NCBI GenBank assembly: GCA_031323845.1
Contig: JAVIYP010000104.1
Location: 1 to 5,033, forward strand
Reading direction: 5' to 3'
Length of the DNA: 5,033 nt
DNA from: PUPG01 sp031323845
Lineage (GTDB): Bacteria; Bacteroidota; Bacteroidia; Bacteroidales; UBA7960
Shown piece after piece: positions 1 to 5,033 of this stretch. A model generated the notes under the pieces. It searched no databases. It was not told the origin of the DNA and worked only from the letters and a program-made list of their open reading frames with translations. The translations under genes were made by a program, and so were the position numbers. Within the stretch, counting starts at the first letter, position 1, and each line of letters opens with the position of its first letter.

Positions 1-519
1 CGGTTGTGCCACCATGGCAATGTAGGCACCGATGATCACCAGTGACCCCAGGGCAAGTCCGGCAAACAGTTCACCCAGCAACAGCCGGGAGAGCAGCGGG
101 GTGTACAGGGTGATCGCCACGGCTCCGATGGCTGCAATGATCAGGATGGAATAATGGGAAACGATGGTAAAATATATACCGATGGCTGCCGAAAACAAAA
201 GGGTGAGCCATGCGACAATGCTGACATGCCCGGGACTGGTATGCCCCGCTGGCAGCATGCCGCTTCCACCGCTGAACGGGGTGCGTTCGGTGTTGAAATC
301 AATCTTCGTCTGAAAATCGGAGTATTCATTGAACAGGTTTACCGAGACGTGTGCGGAGATCGCCCCCGCCATGATCAGTACGGCATGAAACCAGTTGAAA
401 GCACTGCTGTGATGCATCGCGGCAAAAGCCAGACCGATCACTACCAGGAAGACCGCCAGAAGTAAAAAATTTGCCCGGGTTTGTGCGGCCCAAACCTGAA
501 CTTGACTCATTTTTTTCAT
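1..519 (-). CDS. UbiA-superfamily prenyltransferase, N-terminal part (cut by window edge)
   Basis: An open frame of 173 codons runs from the ATG at 519 off the left edge with no stop. An in-frame TAA at 532-534 limits the start to 519, or to a second ATG at 510. The protein is strongly hydrophobic, with helices at about residues 17-35, 44-61, 99-120, 123-141 and 150-170. After the second helix comes an NExxDxxxxxD motif (N64, E65, D68, D74), matching the first Asp-rich, Mg-diphosphate-binding motif of UbiA/MenA enzymes, with Glu in place of the usual first Asp. It is followed by TPFSGGSGMLPAG (residues 80-92), which I recall from a MenA-like subgroup in Bacteroidota. Such enzymes attach a polyprenyl chain to an aromatic or other acceptor in the membrane, as in menaquinone synthesis. 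The acceptor cannot be told here, and the second Asp-rich motif lies outside the window. The gene is divergent from mnmD. Family assignment is firm; a specific menA name is not justified. Confidence 0.88.
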   Translation of the reverse strand, partial: MKKMSQVQVWAAQTRANFLLLAVFLVVIGLAFAAMHHSSAFNWFHAVLIMAGAISAHVSVNLFNEYSDFQTKIDFNTERTPFSGGSGMLPAGHTSPGHVSIVAWLTLLFSAAIGIYFTIVSHYSILIIAAIGAVAITLYTPLLSRLLLGELFAGLALGSLVIIGAYIAMVAQP

Positions 520-603
520 AACGATAGAAAATTAAAATTTATCACATTGGAATTTTCTCTCAAAATCACCCTATGATTCACAAAACAGGCTGTTGTATTG
601 AAT

Positions 604-695
604 GCCTTTCCCGCTCAGACGGGGCAGGCGTGTTACGTTGCGCTCATGCCTTGAATATCAATCCCAGTCAGGCGGGACATCGAGGCAATTTTTTT
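604..695 (+). promoter_or_regulatory. Candidate structured RNA: three overlapping hairpins ending in a terminator shape
   Basis: This GC-rich patch sits in the otherwise AT-rich 271-bp gap between the divergent prenyltransferase and mnmD genes. Hairpin 1 pairs 604-613 with 620-629 (one mismatch, one G-U). Hairpin 2 pairs 626-632 (AGGCGTG) with 645-651 (CATGCCT). Hairpin 3 pairs 648-654 with 680-686 and is followed by T's. Hairpin 2 shares bases with both others, so it excludes them: the 1:2 / 2:3 / 3:4 layout of an attenuator. All three G-U pairs exist only in plus-strand RNA and become A-C mismatches on the minus strand, which favours plus-strand transcription. It could be an mnmD leader element or an independent small RNA. 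I do not recognise a known riboswitch, SRP RNA, 6S RNA or tRNA. No clear plus-strand promoter was found upstream of it. Pairings were found by eye, with no energy calculation. Confidence 0.4.
648..695 (+). terminator. Orphan intrinsic terminator-like hairpin plus T7
   Basis: GCCTTGA (648-654) pairs with TCGAGGC (680-686), with one G-U pair, and encloses a second stem TCCC/GGGA (662-665 with 674-677). Two A's and then seven T's (689-695) follow. The shape suits Rho-independent termination on the plus strand. No plus-strand gene is visible ending here: the gene to the left runs the other way, and mnmD begins 95 bases downstream. It therefore terminates either an unrecognised small transcript or a leader of mnmD. 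Confidence 0.42.
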
Positions 696-766
696 CAACA
701 CAGGTCATCACTACGTTAATGAACCAATAAGGCTACATGATAAAGCAAATATCGTACTGTTTTGTT

Positions 767-774
767 TAATTTTG
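767..774 (+). promoter_or_regulatory. Possible -7 promoter element for mnmD (TAATTTTG)
   Basis: TAATTTTG fits the Bacteroidota -7 consensus TAnnTTTG exactly and ends 16 bases before the mnmD ATG, implying a very short leader. No TTG is found at the expected 17-23 base spacing upstream (the area reads taaagcaaat), so the -33 half is missing or degenerate. If this is the real promoter, the terminator-like structure at 648-695 lies upstream of it and would not regulate mnmD. Confidence 0.35.
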
Positions 775-790
775 ATAAAAAAAACCGGGA

Positions 791-1468
791 ATGGCCACTT
801 TGAGGCGGGTTATAACGACGACGGGCGATAGGTCGCAAACGCTTTATCTCCCTGACTGGAAGGAGCATTACCACTCCGTTCACGGGGCGTTGTCCGAGTC
901 GCTCCATGTGTTTATTCAGCATGGATTTGAACGAGTTGCCGTAAGTTCAGACAGGATCCGTATCCTGGAAGTCGGTTTTGGCAGCGGTTTGAACGCCTTG
1001 TTGAGCCTGGACCGTGCCGAACGGCAGGGCATCCGCATACGCTACCATGCGCTGGAACCCTTTCCGTTATCGGATGAGGAGGTTGCCGGACTCAAACACC
1101 CGGAAATGGTTTCCGATGGCAGGCACAGTGCTGCTTTCCGGCGGATGCATCAACTGGCTCCCGGGACTGCGGAGATGGTAACCCCAATGTTTGAGTTTGT
1201 GCGATGGCAGGAAAAGTTAGAGGATGCGGCCTTTGATCCGGATAGTTACGACCTGGTATACCATGATGCCTTCGCGCCGCAGTTTCAGCCCGGGCTGTGG
1301 GATGAAAAGGCCTTTGGGAAACTGTATCGTGCCCTTTGCACGGGAGGTGTTCTGGTCACTTACAGTGCCCGTGGCAGCGTGAAACGGGCCCTGCGCGCCT
1401 GCGGCTTCAGCCTGGAACATCCGCCAGGCCCGCCCGGAAAACGGGAGATCACCGTAGCAGTAAAATGA
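791..1468 (+). CDS. mnmD: tRNA (5-methylaminomethyl-2-thiouridine)(34)-methyltransferase MnmD
   Basis: The 225-residue protein matches the DUF752/Methyltransf_30 family. Visible landmarks are HYHSVHGAL (26-34), the SAM-binding loop ILEVGFGSGLNALL (58-71), the acidic LEP (88-90) after the next strand, the family signature DAFAPQFQPGLW (159-170), VTYSARGSVKRAL (189-201) and the C-terminal GPPGKRE (213-219). The family transfers methyl from SAM to the 5-aminomethyl group of wobble U34 in certain tRNAs, the last step to mnm5(s2)U, in the cytoplasm. In E. coli this activity is fused to an FAD oxidase in MnmC; here the oxidase half is absent, and the length is normal for stand-alone MnmD. An in-frame TAA at 776-778 leaves the ATG at 791 as the natural start, and the family N-terminus agrees. 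Only a weak purine stretch precedes it. The gene ends one base from the convergent T9SS gene. Confidence 0.93.
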   Translation: MATLRRVITTTGDRSQTLYLPDWKEHYHSVHGALSESLHVFIQHGFERVAVSSDRIRILEVGFGSGLNALLSLDRAERQGIRIRYHALEPFPLSDEEVAGLKHPEMVSDGRHSAAFRRMHQLAPGTAEMVTPMFEFVRWQEKLEDAAFDPDSYDLVYHDAFAPQFQPGLWDEKAFGKLYRALCTGGVLVTYSARGSVKRALRACGFSLEHPPGPPGKREITVAVK

Positions 1469-1469
1469 A

Positions 1470-3821
1470 CTATTTCACCAAAATGCGTTCCATGATGGTT
1501 TGGTAACCGGTATCGAGACGAAGCATGTACATTCCGGTGTTGAGGCTGGCGGTGTTGAAGTGCAGCTGTGTATGTCCGCTCCGGTTAAAGCTTTGTTTTT
1601 CGATGACCTGTCCATGAAGGCTTAATAGCGTCACACGAACGAGTTGCCGGTCGCTGGTAAAAAACTCCACGGTAAGCCGGTCCGTGGCCGGATTCGGATA
1701 AGCGACAAGACCAGGGTCTCCGGCAGGATCGCTAAGTTCTGTGGCCGTGTCGGTTTGAGTAGCCACCGCTATTCCTTCGGCATTCTGATTTCCTGCCAGG
1801 GCCTTGATCCATTGAAGACCGGGTTGCCGGTCAAAGCTGATGAGATCAATGTCACCCGCCGGAATGGGTGTGTTATCGGCACTTAAGATGATGGCCCTGA
1901 GCAATCCGTCGTTTACTTTATAGTGCAGCTCATGGGTAGGCAATTCAAGTGCCATATGCATATCTGTCAGGTTTGCTCCGCTCAGAGCAAACTGTATGCC
2001 GGTCAGCGTGCCGTCACTGTACAGGCTGATTCCTTTGTCGTGCAGCTTCAAACGGGCCTTTTCCGAGTGCACGCTGCCGGAAGAGATATCTTTGGCTGAC
2101 CCGAGGATGAGGTTTACCACGGCAATGGCATCAGTGATGTCAATGCTGCCGTCCTGGTTCATGTCGGCATTGTAGAAGCAGAAATATTGCTGATCCTGAT
2201 CTATGATGTGGTTGACCACGGCGATGACGTCCAGGATGTTTACCACTCCGTCGCAGTTCGCATCGCCCGTAGCAGTCACAGAAAGCATGTCGAGCATCGA
2301 AAGCCCCATCACACGGAAGGTTCCGTTATGGTGCGGCATCTGCTCGCTGTAAACGGCAGTGAGCGTATAGCTGGTCTGTGAGCTGTTTGAAAAGACCTTC
2401 CATCTGATGTTCTCGTTCAGGTCGAAGCCGTCTTTTTGCGATGTTCCGGGATCGTTGCCGTAAGCGGTAAGCACCGTGTGACTGCCGTTCCACTGCACAA
2501 CACCAGCCGCTTTATCCACGCCGTTATCGTTATAGAATACACCGATCAGATCGCCGGGCACCAGGTCAAAACCGGTTTGCATAATTTCAGCCGGGATATG
2601 AATGTTGTGTGCCATGGAAGTGGGATTGAACTCCCATCCTTCGGGCATGGTCAGCAAAACAGGAGGAGTAACCGTCACGAAAGCGGGCATGCTCTCAATT
2701 TCCTCATAAACAGCGGTAACGGCATATACATAGGTCTCACCGGGCTCAGGAACATCAGTCCAGGTGAGCCCCTGAACAGGCTCTGCGTTCAGTTTGTCGT
2801 CGTTGCGGTAAACATTAAAGCCCAGCAGGCCGGGAATAGTAAACACCTCTGCATCCGGTGTGGTGGCGATGACATCAGCTGCATCGGACAGCGTGCCCCG
2901 GATGTTCCAGTTGCCGGAGATACCGTAATCACCCAGTGTGGTCCACATGCTGCCGTTGATTCGTAACAAATCGCCGCTGCCGGTGACACCGGGTCCGCCA
3001 TCAATTCCGGCGACAAAGCCAAATTCCTGCTGATCAATTTCGTAACCTATCCAAAGATAATCCACTTCATCAATAAGGATTGAAAAGGGAAGCTCTGCAT
3101 TATTCCATGAGTTTGCCTGTATGTTGGCGAGCGGTATATCAGCCAGGGTGTTTCCGGCATCGGGACCGCTATAAACCTTCAGCGTGTAATCTCCTGAAAC
3201 GGCTTCATGAATAAAAAAACCCACCTCGTCAAGCTGTTTGCCTGAGTAGGGCATCAGGTCGGCAGGGGTAAAACGCGCCGCAAACTCAAAGGTGCCCGAG
3301 GATGTGCCAACAGTGCTGAAAGGTTCTCCATTGCCGAAACGCAGTTCGTCAGGCGAAAATCCCGGTGGTAACCAGTTGAGGGTTACCGTATTGTCATCAA
3401 CGGAAGCTGTAAGGTTTGAGGGAGGCAACACGATACCTTCACCCGTAAGGGGAAACTCAACCTCACCGCTGCCCAGGTAGCCAAAATGATGCACACGAAG
3501 AACATCAGGAAATTCGCCTGTGCCTGGTGCATTAAAGGTGATGACTATTGGCATGCTTTCTCCCGGTTGCAAGGCCCAGGTTGGGGGATAGGCAACGTAA
3601 TGATCTGTGTCGGTCTCGAAGCTCAGGAACATCAGAATGGCATCCGTCAGATTGGTCATAGTTACCGTGGCGATCTTTGACTGCGACACGGGCACCGGGC
3701 CAAAATCAAGCTGATCTTTGTCAAAAGCGACTACGGTAAGCTGTGCTGTGGCAGCGCTGGAGGTAAGAATGAGGAGGTACAGTGCCAACCCGACAGTGCG
3801 AATGCTTGTAAAGATGTTCAT
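1470..3821 (-). CDS. Secreted multidomain protein with dockerin and type IX sorting domain
   Basis: The 783-residue protein starts at the ATG at 3821; an in-frame TAA lies at 3840-3842. Order of parts: signal peptide about 1-26, probably cut before Gln27 (ATA|Q); an ASH/choice-of-anchor-D-like beta domain, 27-130 (FGPVPVSQS, GEGIVLPP); a fibronectin III domain split into 132-154 and 332-387 by a roughly 175-residue beta-rich insert; a Bacteroidota extracellular module, about 390-508 (GDLIGVFYNDNG, QKDGFDLNE); a dockerin type I, 517-575, with two complete calcium loops (D520/N522/D524/N528/D531 and D553/N555/D557/D561/D564); a segment with cohesin-like strings, 594-667 (GIQFALSG, SADNTPIPAGD); and a T9SS type A sorting domain, about 702-783 (YPNPATDRLTVEF, GMYMLRLD, ERILVK). 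T9SS tails direct proteins across the outer membrane and are removed on attachment or release. No catalytic domain is visible, so an adhesive or structural surface role is inferred; ligand unknown. No SD is seen; the leader is A/C-rich. Confidence 0.95.
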   Translation of the reverse strand: MNIFTSIRTVGLALYLLILTSSAATAQLTVVAFDKDQLDFGPVPVSQSKIATVTMTNLTDAILMFLSFETDTDHYVAYPPTWALQPGESMPIVITFNAPGTGEFPDVLRVHHFGYLGSGEVEFPLTGEGIVLPPSNLTASVDDNTVTLNWLPPGFSPDELRFGNGEPFSTVGTSSGTFEFAARFTPADLMPYSGKQLDEVGFFIHEAVSGDYTLKVYSGPDAGNTLADIPLANIQANSWNNAELPFSILIDEVDYLWIGYEIDQQEFGFVAGIDGGPGVTGSGDLLRINGSMWTTLGDYGISGNWNIRGTLSDAADVIATTPDAEVFTIPGLLGFNVYRNDDKLNAEPVQGLTWTDVPEPGETYVYAVTAVYEEIESMPAFVTVTPPVLLTMPEGWEFNPTSMAHNIHIPAEIMQTGFDLVPGDLIGVFYNDNGVDKAAGVVQWNGSHTVLTAYGNDPGTSQKDGFDLNENIRWKVFSNSSQTSYTLTAVYSEQMPHHNGTFRVMGLSMLDMLSVTATGDANCDGVVNILDVIAVVNHIIDQDQQYFCFYNADMNQDGSIDITDAIAVVNLILGSAKDISSGSVHSEKARLKLHDKGISLYSDGTLTGIQFALSGANLTDMHMALELPTHELHYKVNDGLLRAIILSADNTPIPAGDIDLISFDRQPGLQWIKALAGNQNAEGIAVATQTDTATELSDPAGDPGLVAYPNPATDRLTVEFFTSDRQLVRVTLLSLHGQVIEKQSFNRSGHTQLHFNTASLNTGMYMLRLDTGYQTIMERILVK

Positions 3822-3841
3822 GTTGTTGGTGGTTTTGTTTT

Positions 3842-3895
3842 AAAATGTTTACGATGATGACATGTAAAAAACAACCACTTCCGGGAAAATGTTTA
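3842..3895 (-). repeat. Direct repeat TAAACATTTT upstream of the T9SS gene
   Basis: On the gene's strand TAAACATTTT occurs twice, at 3895-3886 and 3851-3842, with 44 bases between equivalent positions (about four helical turns). The proximal copy begins about 30 bases before the ATG. The distal copy overlaps a perfect 12-base palindrome, ATGTTTAAACAT (3889-3900). A TTG lies 20 bases upstream of the proximal copy, so that copy might stand in for a divergent -7 element. Either paired binding sites or AT-rich coincidence would explain this. Confidence 0.3.
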
Positions 3896-3916
3896 AACAT
3901 CCAGATATATATTTAT

Positions 3917-3938
3917 AAAAAAACTGCCTGAACCACGC
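3917..3938 (-). terminator. Weak terminator-like hairpin after the DUF2200-OmdA unit
   Basis: On the minus strand, just after the OmdA-family stop codon, GCGTG (3938-3934) can pair with CAGGC (3930-3926) across a GTT loop, with one G-G mismatch. AG and then seven T's (3923-3917) follow. The position and T-run suit a Rho-independent terminator for the two-gene unit; the stem is short and imperfect. Confidence 0.33.
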
Positions 3939-3947
3939 TTATTGAAG

Positions 3948-4508
3948 CTACATAAAGTTAACGCGCTGCTGCTGTTCACTCGCGTTAATGGCTTTTTCGA
4001 GCCGCGAACGCTGTGTTTTTTCCTGCCTGGCGCTCATGACCCAGTGTGCAATAATTCTTTGGTAGGAGGGAGCCTGTGTGTTGAAAAAATCCCAGGCCGT
4101 TTTATGCTCTTTGAAAAGATCTTCATAGGCTGTTGATAAGCTGGAAATCCTTTCGTGTGCATAAATCTGCGATTTGCTGTCCTTTCTGAAGCTAAATGCC
4201 TTCAATCCCGCTTCTGTCATCAGGCCTGCCTTTTTCAGTTCCTGTACTTTTTTGATGTTGACAGCGCTCCAGATGCTTGTTTTCTTCCGGGGAGTGAACC
4301 GGATGCAGTAGCTTTCTTCGTCAATGGATCTTCTTACGCTGTCGATCCAGCCGAAGCACAGGGCCTGATCTACCGATTGCGACCAGCTCATATTCGGTTT
4401 GCCGCTTTTTACCTTGTAGAAACCGACCAGCAATTCGCTTTCTTTGTCGTGGTGCTTTTCCAGCCACGCTCTGAACTCGTGCTGATCACGAAAGAATGTT
4501 ACCTTCAT
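3948..4508 (-). CDS. YdeI/OmpD-associated (OmdA) family protein
   Basis: The 186-residue protein, with no signal peptide or membrane segment, matches the YdeI/OmpD-associated family at its usual length of about 190. Conserved blocks are EFRAWLEKHH (11-20), ELLVGFYKVKSGKPNMSW (25-42), VDQALCFGWIDSVRRSID (46-63), IRFTPRKKTSIWSAVNI (69-85) and the C-terminal OmdA region WDFFNTQAPSYQRIIAHWVM (139-158) with SARQEKTQRSRL (149-160). Pfam calls OmdA a 'bacteriocin-protection' domain, but that name rests on thin transferred evidence, and I assign no biochemical function. The ATG at 4508 follows the stop of the DUF2200 gene after one base (TAA-C-ATG), so the two are almost certainly cotranscribed and probably translationally coupled. 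No separate SD is visible. Family identity is firm; role is unknown. Confidence 0.92.
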   Translation of the reverse strand: MKVTFFRDQHEFRAWLEKHHDKESELLVGFYKVKSGKPNMSWSQSVDQALCFGWIDSVRRSIDEESYCIRFTPRKKTSIWSAVNIKKVQELKKAGLMTEAGLKAFSFRKDSKSQIYAHERISSLSTAYEDLFKEHKTAWDFFNTQAPSYQRIIAHWVMSARQEKTQRSRLEKAINASEQQQRVNFM

Positions 4509-4509
4509 G

Positions 4510-4875
4510 TTATGGCGTTCTTAAAATTTTTTCCATGGCTTTGCCTTTCGCCAGTTCATCCACCAGCTTATCCAGATACCTGACTTGTTTCGTTACGGGG
4601 TTTTCAATGTCTTCGATCCGGTAGCCGCAAATTACGCCTTTTATTTGACTGGCGCCGGGGTTCAGTGATGCTTTTTTGAAGAATGCTTCAAAGGTCGCTT
4701 TCTCGTCAATGAGTTCCTGCAGTTTCTTGTCATCGAAGCCGGTAAGCCACTCAATAACCTGGTGCAGTTCTTCTTTTGTTCGGCCTTTGCCTTCAACTTT
4801 TGCGATGTAGTGCGGATACACTGAGGCAAAGGTCATGCCGGCCATTCGCCGGTCGTGTTCAGGGGTCGTTTTCAT
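4510..4875 (-). CDS. DUF2200 domain-containing protein
   Basis: This small soluble protein of 121 residues agrees throughout with the DUF2200 family (about 115-120 residues). Conserved stretches are MTFASVYPHYIAKVEGKGRTKEEL (split here as 14-24 and 25-37), IEWLTGF (41-47), SQIKGVICGYRIEDIENP (76-93) and RYLDKLVDELAKGKAMEKIL (99-118). The frame stays open upstream to 5031, but the extra 52 residues resemble nothing in the family, are Cys/Tyr-rich, and read through the palindrome at 4946-5010. The ATG at 4875 (MKTTPEHDRRMAGMTF) fits family N-termini and is chosen. It is the first gene of a tight pair with the OmdA-family gene downstream. I found no convincing minus-strand promoter in 4876-4945. 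The molecular function of DUF2200 is not known; the high content of Lys and Glu and the predicted helices suggest a cytoplasmic protein. Confidence 0.9.
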   Translation of the reverse strand: MKTTPEHDRRMAGMTFASVYPHYIAKVEGKGRTKEELHQVIEWLTGFDDKKLQELIDEKATFEAFFKKASLNPGASQIKGVICGYRIEDIENPVTKQVRYLDKLVDELAKGKAMEKILRTP

Positions 4876-4933
4876 AAGATATGTTTGAAGAATTTCGATA
4901 GTGTTACAAAAAGTGTGTCTCTGGGATAGAAAT

Positions 4934-4966
4934 TTGGCATAAAAAAGTCTTCTTGGATTAGTTTTG
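4934..4966 (+). promoter_or_regulatory. Bacteroidota-type promoter facing right (TTG-N22-TAGTTTTG)
   Basis: TTG at 4934-4936 (in TTTGG) and TAGTTTTG at 4959-4966 are 22 bases apart. This fits the published Flavobacterium consensus TTG-N17-23-TAnnTTTG, with an exact -7 match. Transcription would start near 4973, about 38 bases before the ATG at 5011. The left arm of the inverted repeat falls in the spacer, and the -7 box lies inside the palindrome, so a bound protein or an extruded hairpin could block it. Confidence 0.55.
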
Positions 4967-5010
4967 CATGAAACTATCAAATAACATGTATAACTAAAAC
5001 CAAGAAGACT
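4946..5010 (+). repeat. 65-nt imperfect palindrome directly before a plus-strand ATG
   Basis: AGTCTTCTTGG (4946-4956) is the exact reverse complement of CCAAGAAGACT (5000-5010). Further in, TTAGTT (4958-4963) pairs with AACTAA (4992-4997) after an A/AA internal loop. After a U-U mismatch, 4965-4970 pairs with 4985-4990, including one G-U, leaving a 14-base loop. In all, 23 pairs form a nearly continuous stem that ends on the base before the ATG at 5011. The G-U favours plus-strand RNA. On the minus strand the stem runs into a T-run (4946-4941), so it could also stop leftward transcription. It may be an insertion-sequence end, an operator or an RNA switch. Confidence 0.7.
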
Positions 5011-5033
5011 ATGAACTTTACAAAGGAACAACT
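5011..5033 (+). CDS. Start of an unidentified plus-strand gene (7 full codons visible)
   Basis: ATG at 5011 opens MNFTKEQ and then leaves the window. Support is contextual: an exact -7 promoter box with a correctly spaced TTG lies 45 bases upstream, and a purine-rich AAGAAGA sits just before the start codon as a possible ribosome-binding site. Seven residues are too few to name a family. The large inverted repeat abutting the start codon makes a transposase one possibility and a self-regulated gene another. Confidence 0.4.

Noticed and set aside
154..465. A 103-codon plus-strand ORF over the prenyltransferase
   Set aside because: The minus frame encodes clear membrane helices and the Asp-rich motif; the plus frame is its shadow.
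604..695. Reading the structured region as a tRNA, SRP RNA or known riboswitch
   Set aside because: No T-loop consensus, no SRP tetraloop/GGAAG region, and none of the conserved cores of the TPP, cobalamin or SAM switches can be seen.
573..719. A 48-codon plus-strand ORF with four cysteines (begins MIHKTGCCIEC) spanning the hairpin region, a possible leader peptide
   Set aside because: There is no ribosome-binding site, it runs through the terminator T-tract (reading NFFQ), and its composition looks like translated structured RNA. Leader peptides normally stop before the terminator.
1477..1504. Inverted repeat ACCAAA/TTTGGT near the convergent stops as a terminator
   Set aside because: There is no T-run after it on either strand, the loop is poorly paired, and it codes for the conserved T9SS tail.
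2436..2966. A 176-codon plus-strand ORF inside the T9SS gene
   Set aside because: It lies wholly antisense to well-supported domains of the secreted protein and shows no recognisable motif or promoter.
4155..4583. A 142-codon plus-strand ORF opposite the OmdA and DUF2200 genes
   Set aside because: It is the complement of two conserved coding regions and spans their junction; nothing in it suggests a real protein.
4876..5031. N-terminal extension of the DUF2200 frame by 52 residues
   Set aside because: The extension is Cys/Tyr-rich, matches nothing in the family, and translates the palindrome and opposing promoter. The family N-terminus fits the ATG at 4875.
1..5033. CRISPR array or tandem repeat array
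   Set aside because: No regularly spaced direct repeats were found; the only repeats are those listed.

Overview
The window most likely comes from a member of the Bacteroidota. The evidence is a large secreted protein ending in a type IX secretion (T9SS) C-terminal sorting domain, Bacteroidota-style -7 promoter elements (TAnnTTTG), almost no Shine-Dalgarno sequences, and a stand-alone MnmD rather than the fused MnmC. The dockerin subtype (GDANCDG...FCF.NAD) is one I associate with Bacteroidales/Marinilabiliales-type environmental genomes; the order-level guess is weak.

Layout. (a) 1-519, minus strand: N-terminal 173 residues of a UbiA-superfamily membrane prenyltransferase, cut by the window edge. 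(b) 520-790: divergent intergenic region. Its GC-rich core (604-695) can form a chain of three overlapping hairpins, the last followed by seven T's. It looks like a plus-strand attenuator or a small RNA with its own terminator. (c) 791-1468, plus: mnmD, a tRNA wobble-uridine methyltransferase. (d) 1470-3821, minus: a 783-residue multidomain surface or secreted protein with signal peptide, ASH-like domain, split fibronectin III, a Bacteroidota extracellular module, dockerin, cohesin-like segment and T9SS tail. Its stop codon is one base from that of mnmD. (e) 3822-3947: AT-rich upstream region with a repeated 10-mer and a weak terminator for the next unit. (f) 3948-4875, minus: a tight two-gene unit, DUF2200 protein then YdeI/OmpD-associated (OmdA) protein, joined TAA-C-ATG. 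(g) 4876-5033: a strong promoter-like signal on the plus strand, a 65-nt imperfect palindrome, and directly after it the first codons of a plus-strand gene that leaves the window.

The genes do not form one pathway. Prenyltransferase (membrane quinone/lipid chemistry) and mnmD (tRNA modification) are ordinary housekeeping functions. The T9SS protein is an accessory surface protein without a visible catalytic domain, and the DUF2200-OmdA pair is a small cytoplasmic unit of unknown role. I see no clear new multi-gene system. The least explained structures are the two RNA/DNA hairpin regions, 604-695 and 4946-5010; the second could mark the left end of a mobile element.
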